NCBI GenBank assembly: GCA_905178155.1
Contig: CAJINV010000004.1
Location: forward strand, 5,806,828-5,870,827
Length of the DNA: 64,000 bases
Direction: 5' to 3'
Source of the DNA: Amoebophrya sp. A120
Lineage: Eukaryota > Sar > Dinophyceae > Syndiniales > Amoebophryaceae
In this document: in pieces, positions 1 to 11,002 of the stretch
Position numbering within the stretch: the first letter of the stretch is position 1
Layout: every line of letters starts with the position of its first letter
The notes under the pieces: generated by a model
Told to the model about the DNA's origin: nothing
Seen by the model: only the letters and a program-made list of their open reading frames with translations
Database searches by the model: none
Program-made: the position numbers and the translations under genes

Positions 1-121
1 CGATTAGGTCAAAGCGGACAGCTTTATTTGGTAATCATGCAACACTGATTTTATACATGGTTCATATTTAGCATGACAAGTTGCTTTGTTCCAGACCACC
101 CAGACATTTTTGCATTTGATA
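1..121. mobile_element. Family A introner, right part only
   Basis: The window opens inside an element whose right terminus is the family A inverted repeat (CCAGAC..CAGACATTTTTGCA, then TTTGATA). Its sequence closely matches the right half of the element ending at 25358. It borders the LDLa exon at 122. The left end lies outside the window. Confidence 0.85.
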
Positions 122-183
122 CGGAGGTGCACATGGCACTGGCTTCGTCGGACCCGTCCGCGCAGTTGTTCACCCCGTTGCAG
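122..183 (-). CDS. LDL-receptor class A domain exon (partial gene)
   Basis: Read on the minus strand from 182, this short exon encodes CNGVNNCADGSDEASAMC, which fits the second half of an LDL-receptor class A repeat: the calcium-binding D-x-S-D-E core and the final cysteines. LDLa repeats are extracellular ligand-binding modules, so the gene probably encodes a secreted or membrane protein. The exon is bounded on the left by a family A introner and on the right by a degraded one starting near 184. The rest of the gene lies beyond the left edge and perhaps upstream at higher coordinates, where I could not identify further exons. Chance is unlikely given the exact cysteine and acidic spacing, but it is one small exon. 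Confidence 0.6.
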
Positions 184-415
184 CATCAAACGCAAATATG
201 TCTGGATCTGGCAGCTCCAGCTTGTCATGCAAGGAAGGGAATACTGAGCACACTGTAATGCGCTCCCCAGCATGACAAGTTTTTCCGTGGTTCAGAGTTG
301 CGTAGTCCGCATGAGAAACTGCGTTTTTGCATTGGGGCCAAAGCTTGGCAGCTATGCGCTTTTGATGACGCTCCATTGGTACTACCGACAGGAGACACAG
401 ATATTTATGCTCTCC
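184..415. mobile_element. Degenerate family A introner
   Basis: The left end (CATCAAACGCAAATATGTCT at 184, then GGATCTGG) is a diverged family A terminus. A possible diverged right terminus (AGACACAGATATTTATG) ends near 410. Internal GCATGACAAG motifs match other family A elements. The right boundary is uncertain. Confidence 0.5.
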
Positions 416-967
416 TTCAGCTTCACGATGGATATTAAGTACTTGCTATTTACACCTCCGCCCGACAGGGACACGGTGAATCGATTCGTTGTAAGTAAAG
501 CGATTTTGTATTAAAGAGAAGGTTGTTGACGAACTCACGATCAATAAACCGATGCTTCAGCTCCTTGTACTTTACTGCTGTGTGGCCCACCAACGAGTGG
601 CTTTCGCTTTTCTGCCTCGCGAACAACACCCAGAGATAGAGCATCAATTTACAGTCGTTCTGACTCACGGTAGTTTATTTCGTTTGTAGTTTAAAAATTT
701 GACTCACCTGTAGTCACATGATTTTCATCTGCTTCTTCCCCATTTTGTGCTGTTATTTTTTTCTTGCAGCTTCCACCTTTCGCAGGTCAAGATTCTGTCC
801 AAGTAAAGAATTCTCTCTCCAGCGTTCAGACTCACCAAACTCGAAAAGAAGCCTTGCTAGGTGAGAATATCAGGATTTGTGTTAGAAACCTAGACCTAGA
901 CGCACCAATTTGCTTTTTCGTGTGATAATTTTTTTGGAACAAAAATGCATATTTATCACAAGAACCC
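416..967. other. Stretch with no supported gene
   Basis: Short ORFs exist on both strands (for example 450-668 minus), but none shows a recognisable domain or a clear junction with the LDLa exon. It probably holds the 3' flank of the TLDc gene and the upstream part of the LDLa gene. Confidence 0.4.
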
Positions 968-3900
968 TCACTTCTTCTCCCGCCGATGCTCTTCCACCGC
1001 AGCCCTGGCAGCGTCAGCGCCAGCACCGCCGGCGGCGAAGGTGTTTTGCAGCAGAAACTCCCGATCAAAGGCGTTGTCCGCGAACCGGCTGCGGTCCACT
1101 TTGCGGTGGGCCTCGCGGTTTTTCTCCCGTCGCCACTGGGATTCAAGGTGCTGCACTTCCTGCTCCTTCAGCGCCGCCGGAGACCCGACGGCGAAGACGC
1201 GCAGCTGAATCCTCTCCGGAAACTCCCACTGAAATGGCGGTTTTATTTCCTGTTCACTTTCATCGTCGTCGTCGTCGTCCGGGGGGCTGGAAGTGGCGGT
1301 AGAACGGGCCTTATTATAATTGGTCCTATGCTGCAAAACCTGCGTGACTAACTGGCCGTCGTCGAAAACAGAGTCGGAGGCCAGCATGTGCCCATTAAAG
1401 TCCGCGTCAATCCAGAGTCTGGACATGTCGCCGCCCTGGCCGCCGACGCCGAGCCCCTTGGGATGGTACGGGTTTTTGCTGTTCAAGTACGTATATGCAT
1501 TGCAAAAGCATCTTACTAGTAGTAATTGCAATACAAGTGTGCTTAGCATGACAAATGGAATTTGTCATGTCGATTCAGTTTAAGAAGCAGATTTGTAATG
1601 CATCGCTGCAATTACTACGAGTACGATACTTTTGCACAGCATAACGTAAAGTTGTTCTTCCGCCGGTTGCTCTTCACGCCCGCGGTCCGGAAGTTGACGT
1701 GCGGATGAACAAGTGGCCCTGCTAGGGGGTGCTGCGGCTGCTGCTGCTGTTGCTGCTCGTCCCCGTACGTGGAAGTTTCCGCACAAGTTCCACTGGTTGC
1801 GAATAGCGGTGAAGTTTCCGCACAAGTTCCACTGGAGGCAAAGAGAAACGCCGTGTCGCCAAGGTTGTCGGTGACATACTCGCCTTTTAGAGTTTCCTCG
1901 AAGCCACAGGGGATAAAAGCACCGAAAACGACCAAGCGCGAGGTCGTCGTGGTGGTGCAGGGAGCTGCTGTTCTTGTGGCGCTTGATGTTAGTGATGGAT
2001 GATTATCATTTTGAAGATCCTGATTTTCTTCTTGTTGTACTTCTCCTTCCGTGGGTCTTTCGTCTGTGGACGACATCATCTTCACACTAGACGAACGTCT
2101 GGTCCTGCTCACCACATCGACTCTGCAGCTACACAGCAGTAGCAACGGCGTGCCCCTTCCGTAGCTAGACAAAATCTGGCAGAAATTCTTCCAGCTGGTG
2201 CCGTTCTCACGGGTGCAAAACAGCTTCCGGCAGGCGGTTTGTCCGGAAAGGTTCAACACCGAAGTCCGCAGAGGGACCAAAAGCATGAATGACATTGGGC
2301 GAAGTCGTGGGGCGGCGGGGTCAATGTCCTTATCTTCTGTGCTGGTGCTCCTGGCGGGTCGTGGCGCCCCGGCCGGGGAGTTTTCCAGCTCCAATTTCGT
2401 CAACGCAGGATCATCATCATCCGGGTCTTCAGAGCCCCCGAAAAAACTTCTTCGCAACAAGCACAGCTGCAGAAACGGTCGCAGAACCGCAGCCCACGGG
2501 AACACGGAGCCAGACGCGGCTTCGAAGGTCGCGATACCCATACCTCTTTGCCACATCCTTTCGCCGGTGGTGTTCTGATTCGGTTGTGCTCCTGGTCCTG
2601 GTCTCTTTGGAACAAGGTCGCTATTAACCTTATCTGGTGTGCTGGAAAAAGAATCCCGCCCAGTAGAACTGCTTATCGTGATTCCGTGCATGTCCGCCAT
2701 GACGCAGGCCACGAGATCTTCCAGCGAGTCGCTGATTCCGTGAAAAACGTCGTGAAAAAAGAACTCGTACATCTTTTGGTCGTCCTTTTCCGTCAGCGCT
2801 AATAAGGCATTTTTGAGCCACAGCTGGAACTCTTTTTCCATCTGCAGCTGGTGCTGCTCTTTGGCTTTATTGACGGTGGCTGAGTTACTGCTTGTTAGAA
2901 GTTGTTGTACGCCTGCGCGCTGTGGTTGTACTTGTAGTGCACTCGTGGTCGACGTGCCTATGGCGTTACTCGCCGTTCTCGTTGTCGGGCTGAAAGTAGT
3001 AGTAGACCCAACTGCTTTTGCTTTAGTAGAAGTACTTTGCTTGCCTTGTCCCTTATTCTTTCCTCCAGTAGGTAATTGATTCCCCTGGAGGCCCTGGCGC
3101 TGGGAGATGGAATTCGCTTCCCGTTCGTCAGACGAGCTGGCAGAGGTCGAGACGACAGCTGTGTTTTTAGGTGCACTAGCAGTGTGACGCTTTCGAGGTT
3201 TTGCGTCGTTAGCACTTCCTCCTGTGAGCCAGCTGTACCAGGATTGGTTGCTGGAAGAGTCTGCGGCTTCATCCTTATCTTTATTGCTGCCCGACGTCTT
3301 AGTGTTCTGATCTTGTTCACCAGCACTAGTTTTTCGTTTACTCCGCCGGGCCGGGTCTAGCGAGCAATTCGGACTGAGCAATGCCTCGAAGAGCATGATT
3401 TTCCAGTACTGCGGCATGGATCGGAAAACCTGGGTGCTATATGTACTTAAATCGGCCGCTCCTGTAGCATTACCATTATCGCTTTGCTTGTTTTTACCAG
3501 CACAACTTCCTGCACCTATATTTTTAGAAGACGCCGTCAGAAACCGCTCGAGACCAAACGGTTCCTCGTCTTCTAGGAACATTTGCAGAGAAACGTTGCT
3601 GCTTTCACGCAGGCACAACTCCAGGTTGTGGTTTTTGGCAGGAGGCGGGGGTGGAACTATGTTGGGGTGATTCTTGTTTCCAGCGGCCGTCTCCTGACCA
3701 GAAGATGCAGAGGTGCTCTCACCGCTAGGCGTCTGCGTCGAAGATCCAGAAGCTGCAGTGCCGGACGACGCGGTGGTCGACGAGGTAGAGCTAGAGCTGG
3801 TGGAAGAAGATGAAACACCTTGATCTTGAGGTACTGTAACATTTGTTTTTACCCGCGGTGCACTCGACGTAACATCAGAGCCTGCTGCTCCTGCTCCTGT

Positions 3901-4383
3901 CGCACCGGGGCCAATTTCTACACCAACATGCGTCGTATCCCAGTACAGCTGCAGCATTCTATCGGCGTCGCGCTGCATGGCGGCCAGCTCGGTGATGCGG
4001 TCGCCGGGTCGTGAAGATGTAGTTGACACCACCTCGCCCGCCGCGAGGCCCACGCCAATGCGCACGTCTCGCATTTGCTCTTCCAGCCTAGTCCCCTCCA
4101 CCAAGGAACTACCGAATGATCCAAAATCTTCGCCGGATGAACCTCGCGATGAACGCCTCCTGGTAGTTGTTCCATCTCTTGCGCGAATTTTTTGCACGTG
4201 CAGCATGGCTTTGTCGCGCAGGACATCAGACCGGCGGTGCGCGGCGTCGTAGAGGCCGGAGTTTGGATTATTTGCGTTGGAGGCATGATCTCCTGGAGCA
4301 TCTTCGTCGTCCCTATTTTCCTCGTCGTCGTCTGTACCGTAGTACCAACGAATTGCCGCCATGGTGGCGGCTGTGGTCAGCAT
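968..4383 (-). CDS. TLDc-domain protein
   Basis: There are two exons, 4383-1644 and 1493-968, separated by one introner. Removing the element and one TACGT copy gives 1086 residues with an intact frame (NNFT joined to YLNSKNP). The first ATG is at 4383. About 700 residues of low-complexity Ser/Thr/Gly/Asn-rich sequence precede a TLDc domain. Visible TLDc landmarks are LFCTRENGTSWKNF near residue 720, VVFGAFIPCGF near 813, and the glycine-rich LGVGGQGG followed by LWIDADFNGH just after the junction. IQLRVFAVG near 1005 matches the domain's closing strand. TLDc proteins (OXR1, NCOA7, TBC1D24 relatives) are linked to oxidative stress resistance and V-ATPase regulation; I infer nothing more specific. 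The domain is broken by long Ser/Arg-rich inserts. The C-terminal tail is charged and coiled. Confidence 0.8.
1494..1643. mobile_element. Family B introner inside the TLDc domain
   Basis: This 150-bp element is bounded by TATGCATTGCAAAAGCATC and its inverted partner ending GCACAGCATA. ACGTA is duplicated on both sides (1489-1493 and 1644-1648). The coding strand offers no GT-AG pair; the nearest alternative is GT-AC. Confidence 0.88.
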
Positions 4384-5503
4384 TTTGGAGGACACAGCTC
4401 AGCTGTTGTAAGTTTTTATTCGCAGAGTATTGAATAATTTACTTAGACTGCGACGTTCGCTCGGAAGATATTATTAGGCGGAAGCAGGAGTATGTAGGAA
4501 TCGAAATTCAAGTGACCTTTGGTATAATTGCTCCGTACTTAGCTGCAGAGAGCGTAAAAAAGTGGAGTTGTACAAATCAGGTAATATTTATCGTAACAGG
4601 AGGGACAGGGAGGGGGAGTAAACTCTACCTTGCTCAGGAACACGAAGAAATGTGCTTTTATTACCAGTAAGTTTTAACTAGTGTCAAACATGCTAGGTAA
4701 AAATGCAGTAGTACGATGTGGCTGTGGTCCTGTGCGGATCATTGATTTTGATTCAGGGTATGGACACAAAGTAGAAGAATGTAGTCGTTTTCTCCAGAGA
4801 GAGACATAGTCTGACCTAAATAATCCGCCAACATTTGACTTTCGCTTTGCACGTTCCTACAACTGCAGAAAAAAAGGTTACCGACGTTGGTGAAACTCTT
4901 CGCCCATTTCTAAGTGGGCACTTCTTGCCTCTTCATTCAAACAACTCCAGCAACGAATGAATTTTTGGCTGCACGAAAGAGAAGTTCTTTTTGCACGAAT
5001 ATAAGAATACTGAAGCACGTAGGCGACGCACACGACACAGAGGCGGGTGGTGACAAAGCGCTAGTGTTGCGATTCCCTTTTTTCGAGATGCTTCTTGGCA
5101 CTTGATTTCCTTGGCTACATAGAAGGTCTCCACGACCACTCTTGTTCTGTCGTGTATTGCTCTAAATACAACAAATCCGGACGTTTTTTTTAGCACAGCC
5201 TGCTCCTCTTCCTGTACAGGTGTAGTTAAAGTTCATTTCTTCTTGTGTTTCTCGCAAGTACGTAGCTTGTACGTCCTCGTTGTACGTTCTTTGCATCATC
5301 AAACACGATAAGGTTCTGAAAAAGCTCCAAAAAGAAAACGTTTTAGAGGAGGCGATCAGTCTCCTCGTCAACATCATACACGAAAAGCGGTGTGTTTATT
5401 CAACATTGTCACCAGACTGGTTCTTCTCCTGCTGTCACACGACAACATCAAGTTCTTCAAGATCGTCGGGCAGTTGTTATGCGTTCTGGCAAGATGAAAA
5501 TCA
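4384..5503. other. Intergenic, no gene seen
   Basis: AT-rich sequence between the start of the TLDc gene and the 3' end of the next gene. Only short overlapping ORFs are present, with no domain, tRNA or strong repeat. Confidence 0.5.
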
Positions 5504-7668
5504 TCACGTCTTCTTCTCCTTCGTTGCGTAGTACACCATCGCTGGCTATGAACTGCAAAAGTATCGCACTCGTATAAATGCATGACAAATGCTCTCAGCA
5601 TGAGAAATGAAATTTGTAATGCGGATGTACCTTGAGAAAAAAACTTGCAATGCATGATTGCAATTACTACGAGTACGATACTTTTGCACACGATACTGGC
5701 GCTTCTCGTCGCGGCGCGTGCGCCTGGTTCCGTTGCAGAAACTCGCTGGTTTTCGCGATCACGTTCGTCACATCTACTACTTTCGCTTGCTGTCCACCCC
5801 CCGGTGGCTCCTCTGCAGAGAAATAGCAACCGGTTTTCCGGAGCTGGATTCGCGGGTCCCCACGTACTAGCTCACGTTGGTTGTCGTTGTAGAAAAGTGC
5901 GTCGATCTTACTTTTCATCCCTGTTCCATCTTTTTCATCTCCTTCCTCACCCGCTTGCAGTTCGTCACTCGCCAGCACCTCCTCTTGCCAGCCCGGATAA
6001 GATTATGCATTGCAAAAGTATCGTACTCGTATAAATGCATTACAAATTTCCTCAGCATGAGAAATAAAATTTGTAATGCAGATTTGCTTTGGAAACAAGA
6101 TTTGTATATGCAAGACTTGCATTTGTACGAGTACGATACTTGTGCACAGGATAAGGATGCCTTTCCGACCAGCAGCCGCTTGTAGTTGTCCGCCTCGGAG
6201 GCGGTTTTTGGTCGTTTTTTCCGCGCCGGCTCGGCCACAACCGCACGCAGGTAGTACTTTCTTTCCGGCAGGTAAGATTTCTTATTACCCGCAGCACGGT
6301 AACTGGGTGAGTCGCAGTAGATTTGCTTGGAAGACGTTGCTGCGATGGAAACTTTCTTGTTGTGTCCTGCTCCTCTCGCAGTGGAAGATGATGAAGACGA
6401 ACCGCTCCTACCACCAGCTCCCCCTGCTCCGACGGCTTGACTTATTCCGGAATTCCCACCTCCGCGCACCACGAAGACTGGCAATAAATGCGTTCGTTTC
6501 GCGGACGCCGCACTGCCGACGGCATGGTCGTCAAAATGCAACTCGAAGGCTTCGTCGGGCGGGTGCCGCAAGTGGTTCGTGCGGGGGGGCGCACCGCTGT
6601 ACGGGCGCCGGCCTGCGTGTAGTCCTCCGCGCCGTTTCCGTCGGTCGCGGCTTTGTTGCGTTGGGCTGGGCGTCCGCGGCGGGGCTGTACCTTCTACCAG
6701 GTTGTCTTCGATGACGACACAATCCTCGAGGTCCAGCTCTTCGTCGCTCATCGCACGAAAAAACTCTTTCACTGTGAACTTGTGATGCATGATAGAATGG
6801 CGCACACAACTATTTGTCTTGCTACACATGCAAGACATTCACATTGGGTTTTTCAACGTGTTTTCCCTTGGGAAGCACGCATGGCAAGTTTTCTTGGTCA
6901 TGTGTAACGAACTTGTAATGCAAAACTTGCAAAATCCTTACAGTGAAACGCTTTTTTCGTACGATATCGCTGTCCAGCTCCTCAATGTTTAGCTCCTCGC
7001 CAAACCGCCGCTTCAGCAGGTAGGCGTCGTACCTTTTTGGGAATGAAAGTACTTCTACATCATGATGCACATCTTCATGCAAGAACACGAATGGCACGTT
7101 GACGTCATCTACATAGTAGTACTCAAACTCAGGAGTTGTACCAGCTCGTTTGCCCGATTCGCACGGTTGGCTTTTCCACTGGCGGCGGGTCTGGCTTAAA
7201 GGCGTAGCTCGGCATGGGAAGTCCGAGGAAGGGATGTTTGTGCGGCGCTTGCAAAACTTTCGGCACCAGCGCCAGGTCCTGCAGGGCTTGCAGCTCACCA
7301 TCCAGGGTCTTGCTCCCGACCCGTCGTTTGCGGTCCTTTTGCTGATACTTCCGTAGCTCTCTGTGGTTAGAATTCGGACGGTGGTAAGAAATTCATTGAT
7401 GCACACGACTCCTCGGCGACCACAACATCCGAACGAGGTTACGCATCTGCTTCAATGCGTGCTGCTGTAACTACAAAAAATATCTCACGAAAAAACCAAA
7501 AGCTACGAAGGTACCCAGAATACAACTTTCTTGGTTGATTCTTAAGTACCGCTGCAAGTCTTCTCTATCCTGCAACAAACGTTGCCATTCCTCCGGGTCC
7601 TCTTCCTCGGCCTCTCTCCAGGCACGCAGCCGCTCTTCGAACCGCCGCAAAGCACGCGTCAAATCCAT
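5504..7668 (-). CDS. Uncharacterised multi-exon protein, 469 aa
   Basis: The model has six exons: 7668-7532, 7368-7142, 7032-6940, 6778-6154, 6003-5696 and 5547-5504. Removing direct-repeat-bounded introns leaves exactly 470 codons. The N-terminus (MDLTRALRRFEERLRAWREA) starts a charged helical region, followed by RELRKYQQKDRKRRVGS. A conserved-looking block around HPFLGLPMPSYAFKP and TSWYDAYLLKRRFGEELN comes next, then KEFFRAMSDEELDLEDC. The second half is low complexity (Gly, Ser, Arg) and ends with an acidic segment and EKKT. I recognise no family. The intron at 7033-7141 can be read as GT-AG; the others are introners or introner-like. Junction accuracy rests on frame continuity, not transcripts. 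Confidence 0.7.
5547..5695. mobile_element. Family B introner
   Basis: The left end is TATGAACTGCAAAAGTATCG and the right end is CTTTTGCACACGATA, with CTGGC duplicated at 5542-5546 and 5696-5700. It splits the last coding exon of the gene ending at 5504. 149 bp. Confidence 0.87.
6004..6153. mobile_element. Family B introner
   Basis: 150 bp with termini TATGCATTGCAAAAGTATCG and CTTGTGCACAGGATA. The flanks AAGAT and AGGAT differ at one base. Excision joins KAS to YPGWQEEV in frame in the gene at 5504-7668. Confidence 0.85.
6771..6947. mobile_element. Introner-like intron, unique family
   Basis: Bounded by ACTGTGAA at 6771-6778 and ACAGTGAA at 6940-6947, which act as an 8-bp direct repeat and are part of a short inverted repeat (TTTCACTGT..ACAGTGAAA). 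Removing one unit joins KKRFTV to KEFFRAM in frame. The interior carries the TGCATNACAAG motif seen in the other families. Exact ends are less certain than for families A-E. Confidence 0.65.
7033..7141 (-). other. Short intron readable as GT-AG
   Basis: On the minus strand the donor is G-GTACAAC and the acceptor AAAAAG-GTACGAC. The shared GGTAC means direct-repeat excision and GT-AG splicing give the same product (TSWYDAYLL). Imperfect inverted repeats (GAGTACT..AGTACTT) lie inside it. Confidence 0.6.
7369..7536 (-). other. Intron bounded by AACCA direct repeats
   Basis: The plus-strand repeat TGGTT occurs at 7364-7368 and 7532-7536. Excision joins LRIN to HRELRKYQQ in frame. I found no GT-AG pair giving the same frame, and the termini match none of the named families. 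Confidence 0.5.
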
Positions 7669-8520
7669 AATTGATTGATTGTTATGTTTCTATGTAGGAT
7701 CGCGAAAGGAGAAAACGCGGAATAGTCCTATACTATCACGTAGACATACAGTTAGAGGTGCAAGAAATTCAATGCCAGTTGGAAAACAGGATGCTTTTTC
7801 TTTGATGCATAATTATGAATGTGCTCATCGTCGCAAGCCACTCGCACTCCTGTACCCTGCTCACGTAAATTCACAACAAACTCGCTCGTGACATCGCTCC
7901 TCCACTACCAACGACAAAACGAAAAAAAACATGCGAAAGCTGTAACAAGCGATTGTGATGACCTTGCACAAGAAACCAGATGAGGAATATTGGCTCCACG
8001 ATAACAACAGCGCTGAATTTGATTTTGATGGTCCACGACCTGCTCGTCGCGCCATTGCTTTTTATAAAGCTAGCGTACATTTTTTACATTTACATTTCAT
8101 TTCTTTCAAAGTCGAATAAGGGTACATTGTGGAGGTCCTGTAGATCAGTATTGCTTCGCGTCAGCAGCACCAGTACCAAGATTTGATAACGCCACGCAAT
8201 ATGGTACCATATTATCGATAGGCAATACTTCAGCACTACCAACAGCTGTTATTTTTCCATTTGTTCGTTGGCATTGTGAATAGCAAACTTGTGTCATATA
8301 AGTAGCAGAAGCTAGTAGTAGCGAGAACTATAGCGAGGTTCAACAATAAGGACACGGGGTAGAAGTCGTAGTCGTAGTGGTCGTGAGGATCACACAACAT
8401 AGAAGCTCCGGGTAGAAGTTTTTGTTTTCCGTTCGTAAATTCAAATTGTACATTATCAGAAACAGAAGCGCAGCAACAGCAAGTCGATTCGGTCGCGTTT
8501 TCTTCATACTCGTCGTCCTC
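7669..8520. other. Intergenic, no gene seen
   Basis: AT-rich spacer between the start of the gene ending at 7668 and the stop of the next gene at 8521. Small ORFs on both strands have no recognisable features. Confidence 0.5.
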
Positions 8521-10212
8521 CTAGTGTTCATCCTTCGGCAGCATGCTCTGCAGGTCCATAGCGCCCATGTTGGGTATGGTCGGATCCAAAGCCGTACTGG
8601 CCTGCGCTTTCATATGGAAGTGTCAGAGTCGAAATTTACAAAATCGAAAAATTTGTGATGCGCAAAATCGATGTCAGTTGGAGCCTCAGTTTCCAAGTGG
8701 CGCATGACAAATTTCGGGAGTGCCCAAATCCAGTCTGTCATGCTGTTTGGGCAAAGAAGACTGCTTCTGTCATGCTACTCTGGCAGCACATTGCGTAGCC
8801 CAAAACAGGCTTACAATCGGGTTCATTTGCCTGCTCCCCAATACAGACTTTCAGTGCCCGACAGTTTACGCATCACAAGTTTTTCGATTTTGTCGATTTC
8901 GATCCTGACACTCCCATATTTCAGGGCCGGACTCATGTTTTCGTAGTCCTGCGAGACCTATCAAATGTAAAAATGTCTGGGTCTGGAAGAATGCAACTTG
9001 TGATGCTGAATTTGGATTCCAAAAAAATCTGTATTGCATGAGCAGCAAAGGGAATGCAGTTTTTGCTGCGCGGAGAGGGCGTTTGTCATGCGGAATAGGC
9101 ATCGCGAAGCCCGCAAAAAATCTGTGATGCTAGGGCATGCATCACGGACATCATGGCCAATGCAAAACATGCATGACAAGTCTCAGAATCTTCCAGACCC
9201 AGACATTTTTGCATTTGATAAGACCGTTGGCGGCACCCACCCCGTGGCCGGCTTCAGCTGCGTCGTGGGTTCCGTTCCCGCGCGCTCGTCTCGCGGGTAG
9301 ATTAGCATCTCCTTGATGGGCTCTGTAGGTTGTTCATCATGATTATATTTGCAGTTCTGTTGGACGTGAGCGTTCTCTACGAAGATACCGTCGTGGGAGA
9401 TGCGCATACTGGTGAAAAGTGTTTAGCCTTTCTTTGCTGGGCGAGCTCCTTATCTTATTACGGTCTATAGCGGTACTGATGCAAGTACAACAAGTACAAG
9501 AATTTTGTTCATGTAGTTGTCCAAAACATCCAACTACGATACTCCTTCAGCATGGTACCTCCAACCATCGTTTCCCTAGCAACCACGTGGTGATTTGGGT
9601 TTCCGGGGACCATGCCCTTCCCCTCCTTGGCGTCTGGTATGTACTGCCCTGCTTTGTAGTGCCCGACGTCCCGAAGGTCGGTCAGTTTCGTCGTTTTCAT
9701 CAAGGCAGGCGCACTCGGACGCGCGCGCGGATCGTTTACCTGTTGATGTGGGGTCCTTTTTGAGACAGATCTTACGACGATGACGAACATTTTTTATGTA
9801 TACACATGACCTCGTTGTCAAGGTCAGCGGTTGTGACATGCGGCGGACATCGGTTCGTCGTACTTTTGCTTCGTTAGTTCGCAGCATCAACAGAGATTCA
9901 ACTTCTACTTTTTGCAACATCATCAAGAAGAAATCATGCATAAAACACTCCTACATTCGTGATGTGTCGCAGCATGTTTTTCGTGCCCAAAGTCGCTTGC
10001 GCGTCCCACTGGCAGCCCAGGTCGTTGTGGGGGAACTTATTCGAAATGTACTTGCTGTAGCCCGCGGGATTGTTTTTCTTTGCGTTCGTGACGTCCGCAG
10101 GGTTGCTGGGCATGCTCTGTAGGAAGGTCTCCGCGACGGATTTCGTCGTCAGGTAGGATGGCTGTTCCCGGTACTTGTACAGCCCCCACGAGGGGGTTGC
10201 TTGGCTCTCCAT
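8521..10212 (-). CDS. Uncharacterised 254-aa protein, possibly cytoskeletal
   Basis: Five exons (10212-9955, 9739-9543, 9408-9221, 8958-8919, 8612-8521) sum to exactly 255 codons. The start MESQATPSWGLYKYREQPSY is at 10212. Introns 1 and 2 are canonical GT-AG (9740-9954, 9409-9542); introns 3 and 4 are introners. The protein is rich in Pro, Tyr, Asn and Lys, with short conserved-looking blocks (KLTDLRDVGHYKAGQYIPDA; YENMSPALKAQAS) and ends MLPKDEH. There is no signal peptide or membrane segment. The composition recalls small ciliary microtubule inner proteins, but I cannot name a family. Its first codons and 5' flank are duplicated upstream at about 11.0-11.5 kb. Confidence 0.72.
8613..8918. 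mobile_element. Family C introner
   Basis: 306 bp with long inverted ends: TATGGAAGTGTCAGAGTCGA on the left, and ATTTCGATCCTGACACTCCCATA on the right read as its partner. TTTCA is duplicated at 8608-8612 and 8919-8923. Excision gives SPALKAQAST in frame. Confidence 0.87.
8959..9220. mobile_element. Family A introner with possible GT-AG ends
   Basis: 262 bp with ends TATCAAATGTAAAAATGTCT and its inverted partner, and AGACC duplicated at 8954-8958 and 9221-9225. On the coding strand the duplicated GGTCT supplies GT at the donor and, with the terminal ATA, AG at the acceptor. It is one of about five elements where canonical splicing is possible. Confidence 0.9.
9409..9542 (-). other. Canonical GT-AG intron
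   Basis: The donor AAGGA-GTATCG and acceptor CACCAG-TATGCG join MLKD to MRISHDG in frame. No inverted repeat or flanking duplication explains it. Confidence 0.7.
9740..9954 (-). other. Canonical GT-AG intron
   Basis: The donor ACGAAT-GTAGGAG and acceptor CATCAACAG-GTAAACG join RHITN to VNDPRARP in frame. This shows that ordinary splicing coexists with introners in the same gene. Confidence 0.7.
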
Positions 10213-10650
10213 GATCAATTTCAATTGTTGTGCTAATAGATCTTCTTGATCTAATATCTCGTTCTTAAACCTTCGGCCCGTGATGTGTTCGCTTGACGTT
10301 GTTTCGCAGAGAACGCGAACGGAAAACTACGACTGTTCCGGAGAATGTGACAGCTTAGCGGCACAAGTTGGTGGTGCAGATCGAAAGTGATACTTATGTG
10401 GCGAGAGAAACAAACACTGCAATACCAATACCTGCGTGCTGCTAGTACCATGCACTCTTGATTGTTGACAACAGAGAACTTGGAGAACACGAGTACTAGG
10501 TCAAACTAATTTCCTTGTTCGTAATACTACATCTTCCTCCCCCTCTACTCATCGACGCGTGCGCACTCGCTTCCCCTCTCAAATGCCACTCAAAGTCAGT
10601 ACGACCTAGTAGAGCGAGGGAGGGCAATCTCCTGCTCATTATGGCAATCT
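10153..10650. repeat. Tandem duplication of promoter and 5' coding end, copy 1
   Basis: This block contains the start codon and first residues of the gene at 8521-10212 plus about 440 bp of 5' flank. It matches 11003-11510 over its length with substitutions and small indels. Shared landmarks are GCCCCCACGAGGGGGTTGCT, CAAACGGAAAACTA-like sequence and the CACTCGCTT block. Confidence 0.8.
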
Positions 10651-11002
10651 CCTCAAAGTAGTAACGCCACCGGGCGGGTAGCGAACGAAGGGCGCAAACT
10701 TTGGCTCCCGGGGCCAGTGCTAGATTACGCGCGCGCCCACGCACGCACTTCCAGGCGCCACCCGAAAAGGATGGGCACACGCGATCGGCACATGCACACA
10801 CCGCAGGGCGCCCCGCTCCCACGCCGTGGGCGTTAGGGGGTATGTGTATTGTGCCCGCGCGGCTCGCTACGACGGACTGACACGCGCGCGCCCCGGCACC
10901 GGGAGCAGAACGAATGACAAGAAACACCGGGGGACGAAATGTCTTCCCACCCTGCCCGGGGCGTTTCGGGCGGGCAGGCAGCCCCCACGAGGGGGCGCCC
11001 TA
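10651..11002. other. GC-rich spacer between the two promoter copies
   Basis: Contains GC-rich sequence with the palindromic block CAGCCCCCACGAGGGGGCGC near 10979, which is repeated near 11018. No gene is supported. Confidence 0.5.

Noticed and set aside
5374-6838. ORF tails reading like SCAKVSYS or KCKNVWVWK at many exon ends
   Set aside because: These recurrent peptides are translations of introner termini, not conserved protein motifs.
8521-10212. Assignment of the 254-aa protein to a named ciliary microtubule inner protein
   Set aside because: The composition fits, but no family signature was recognisable.
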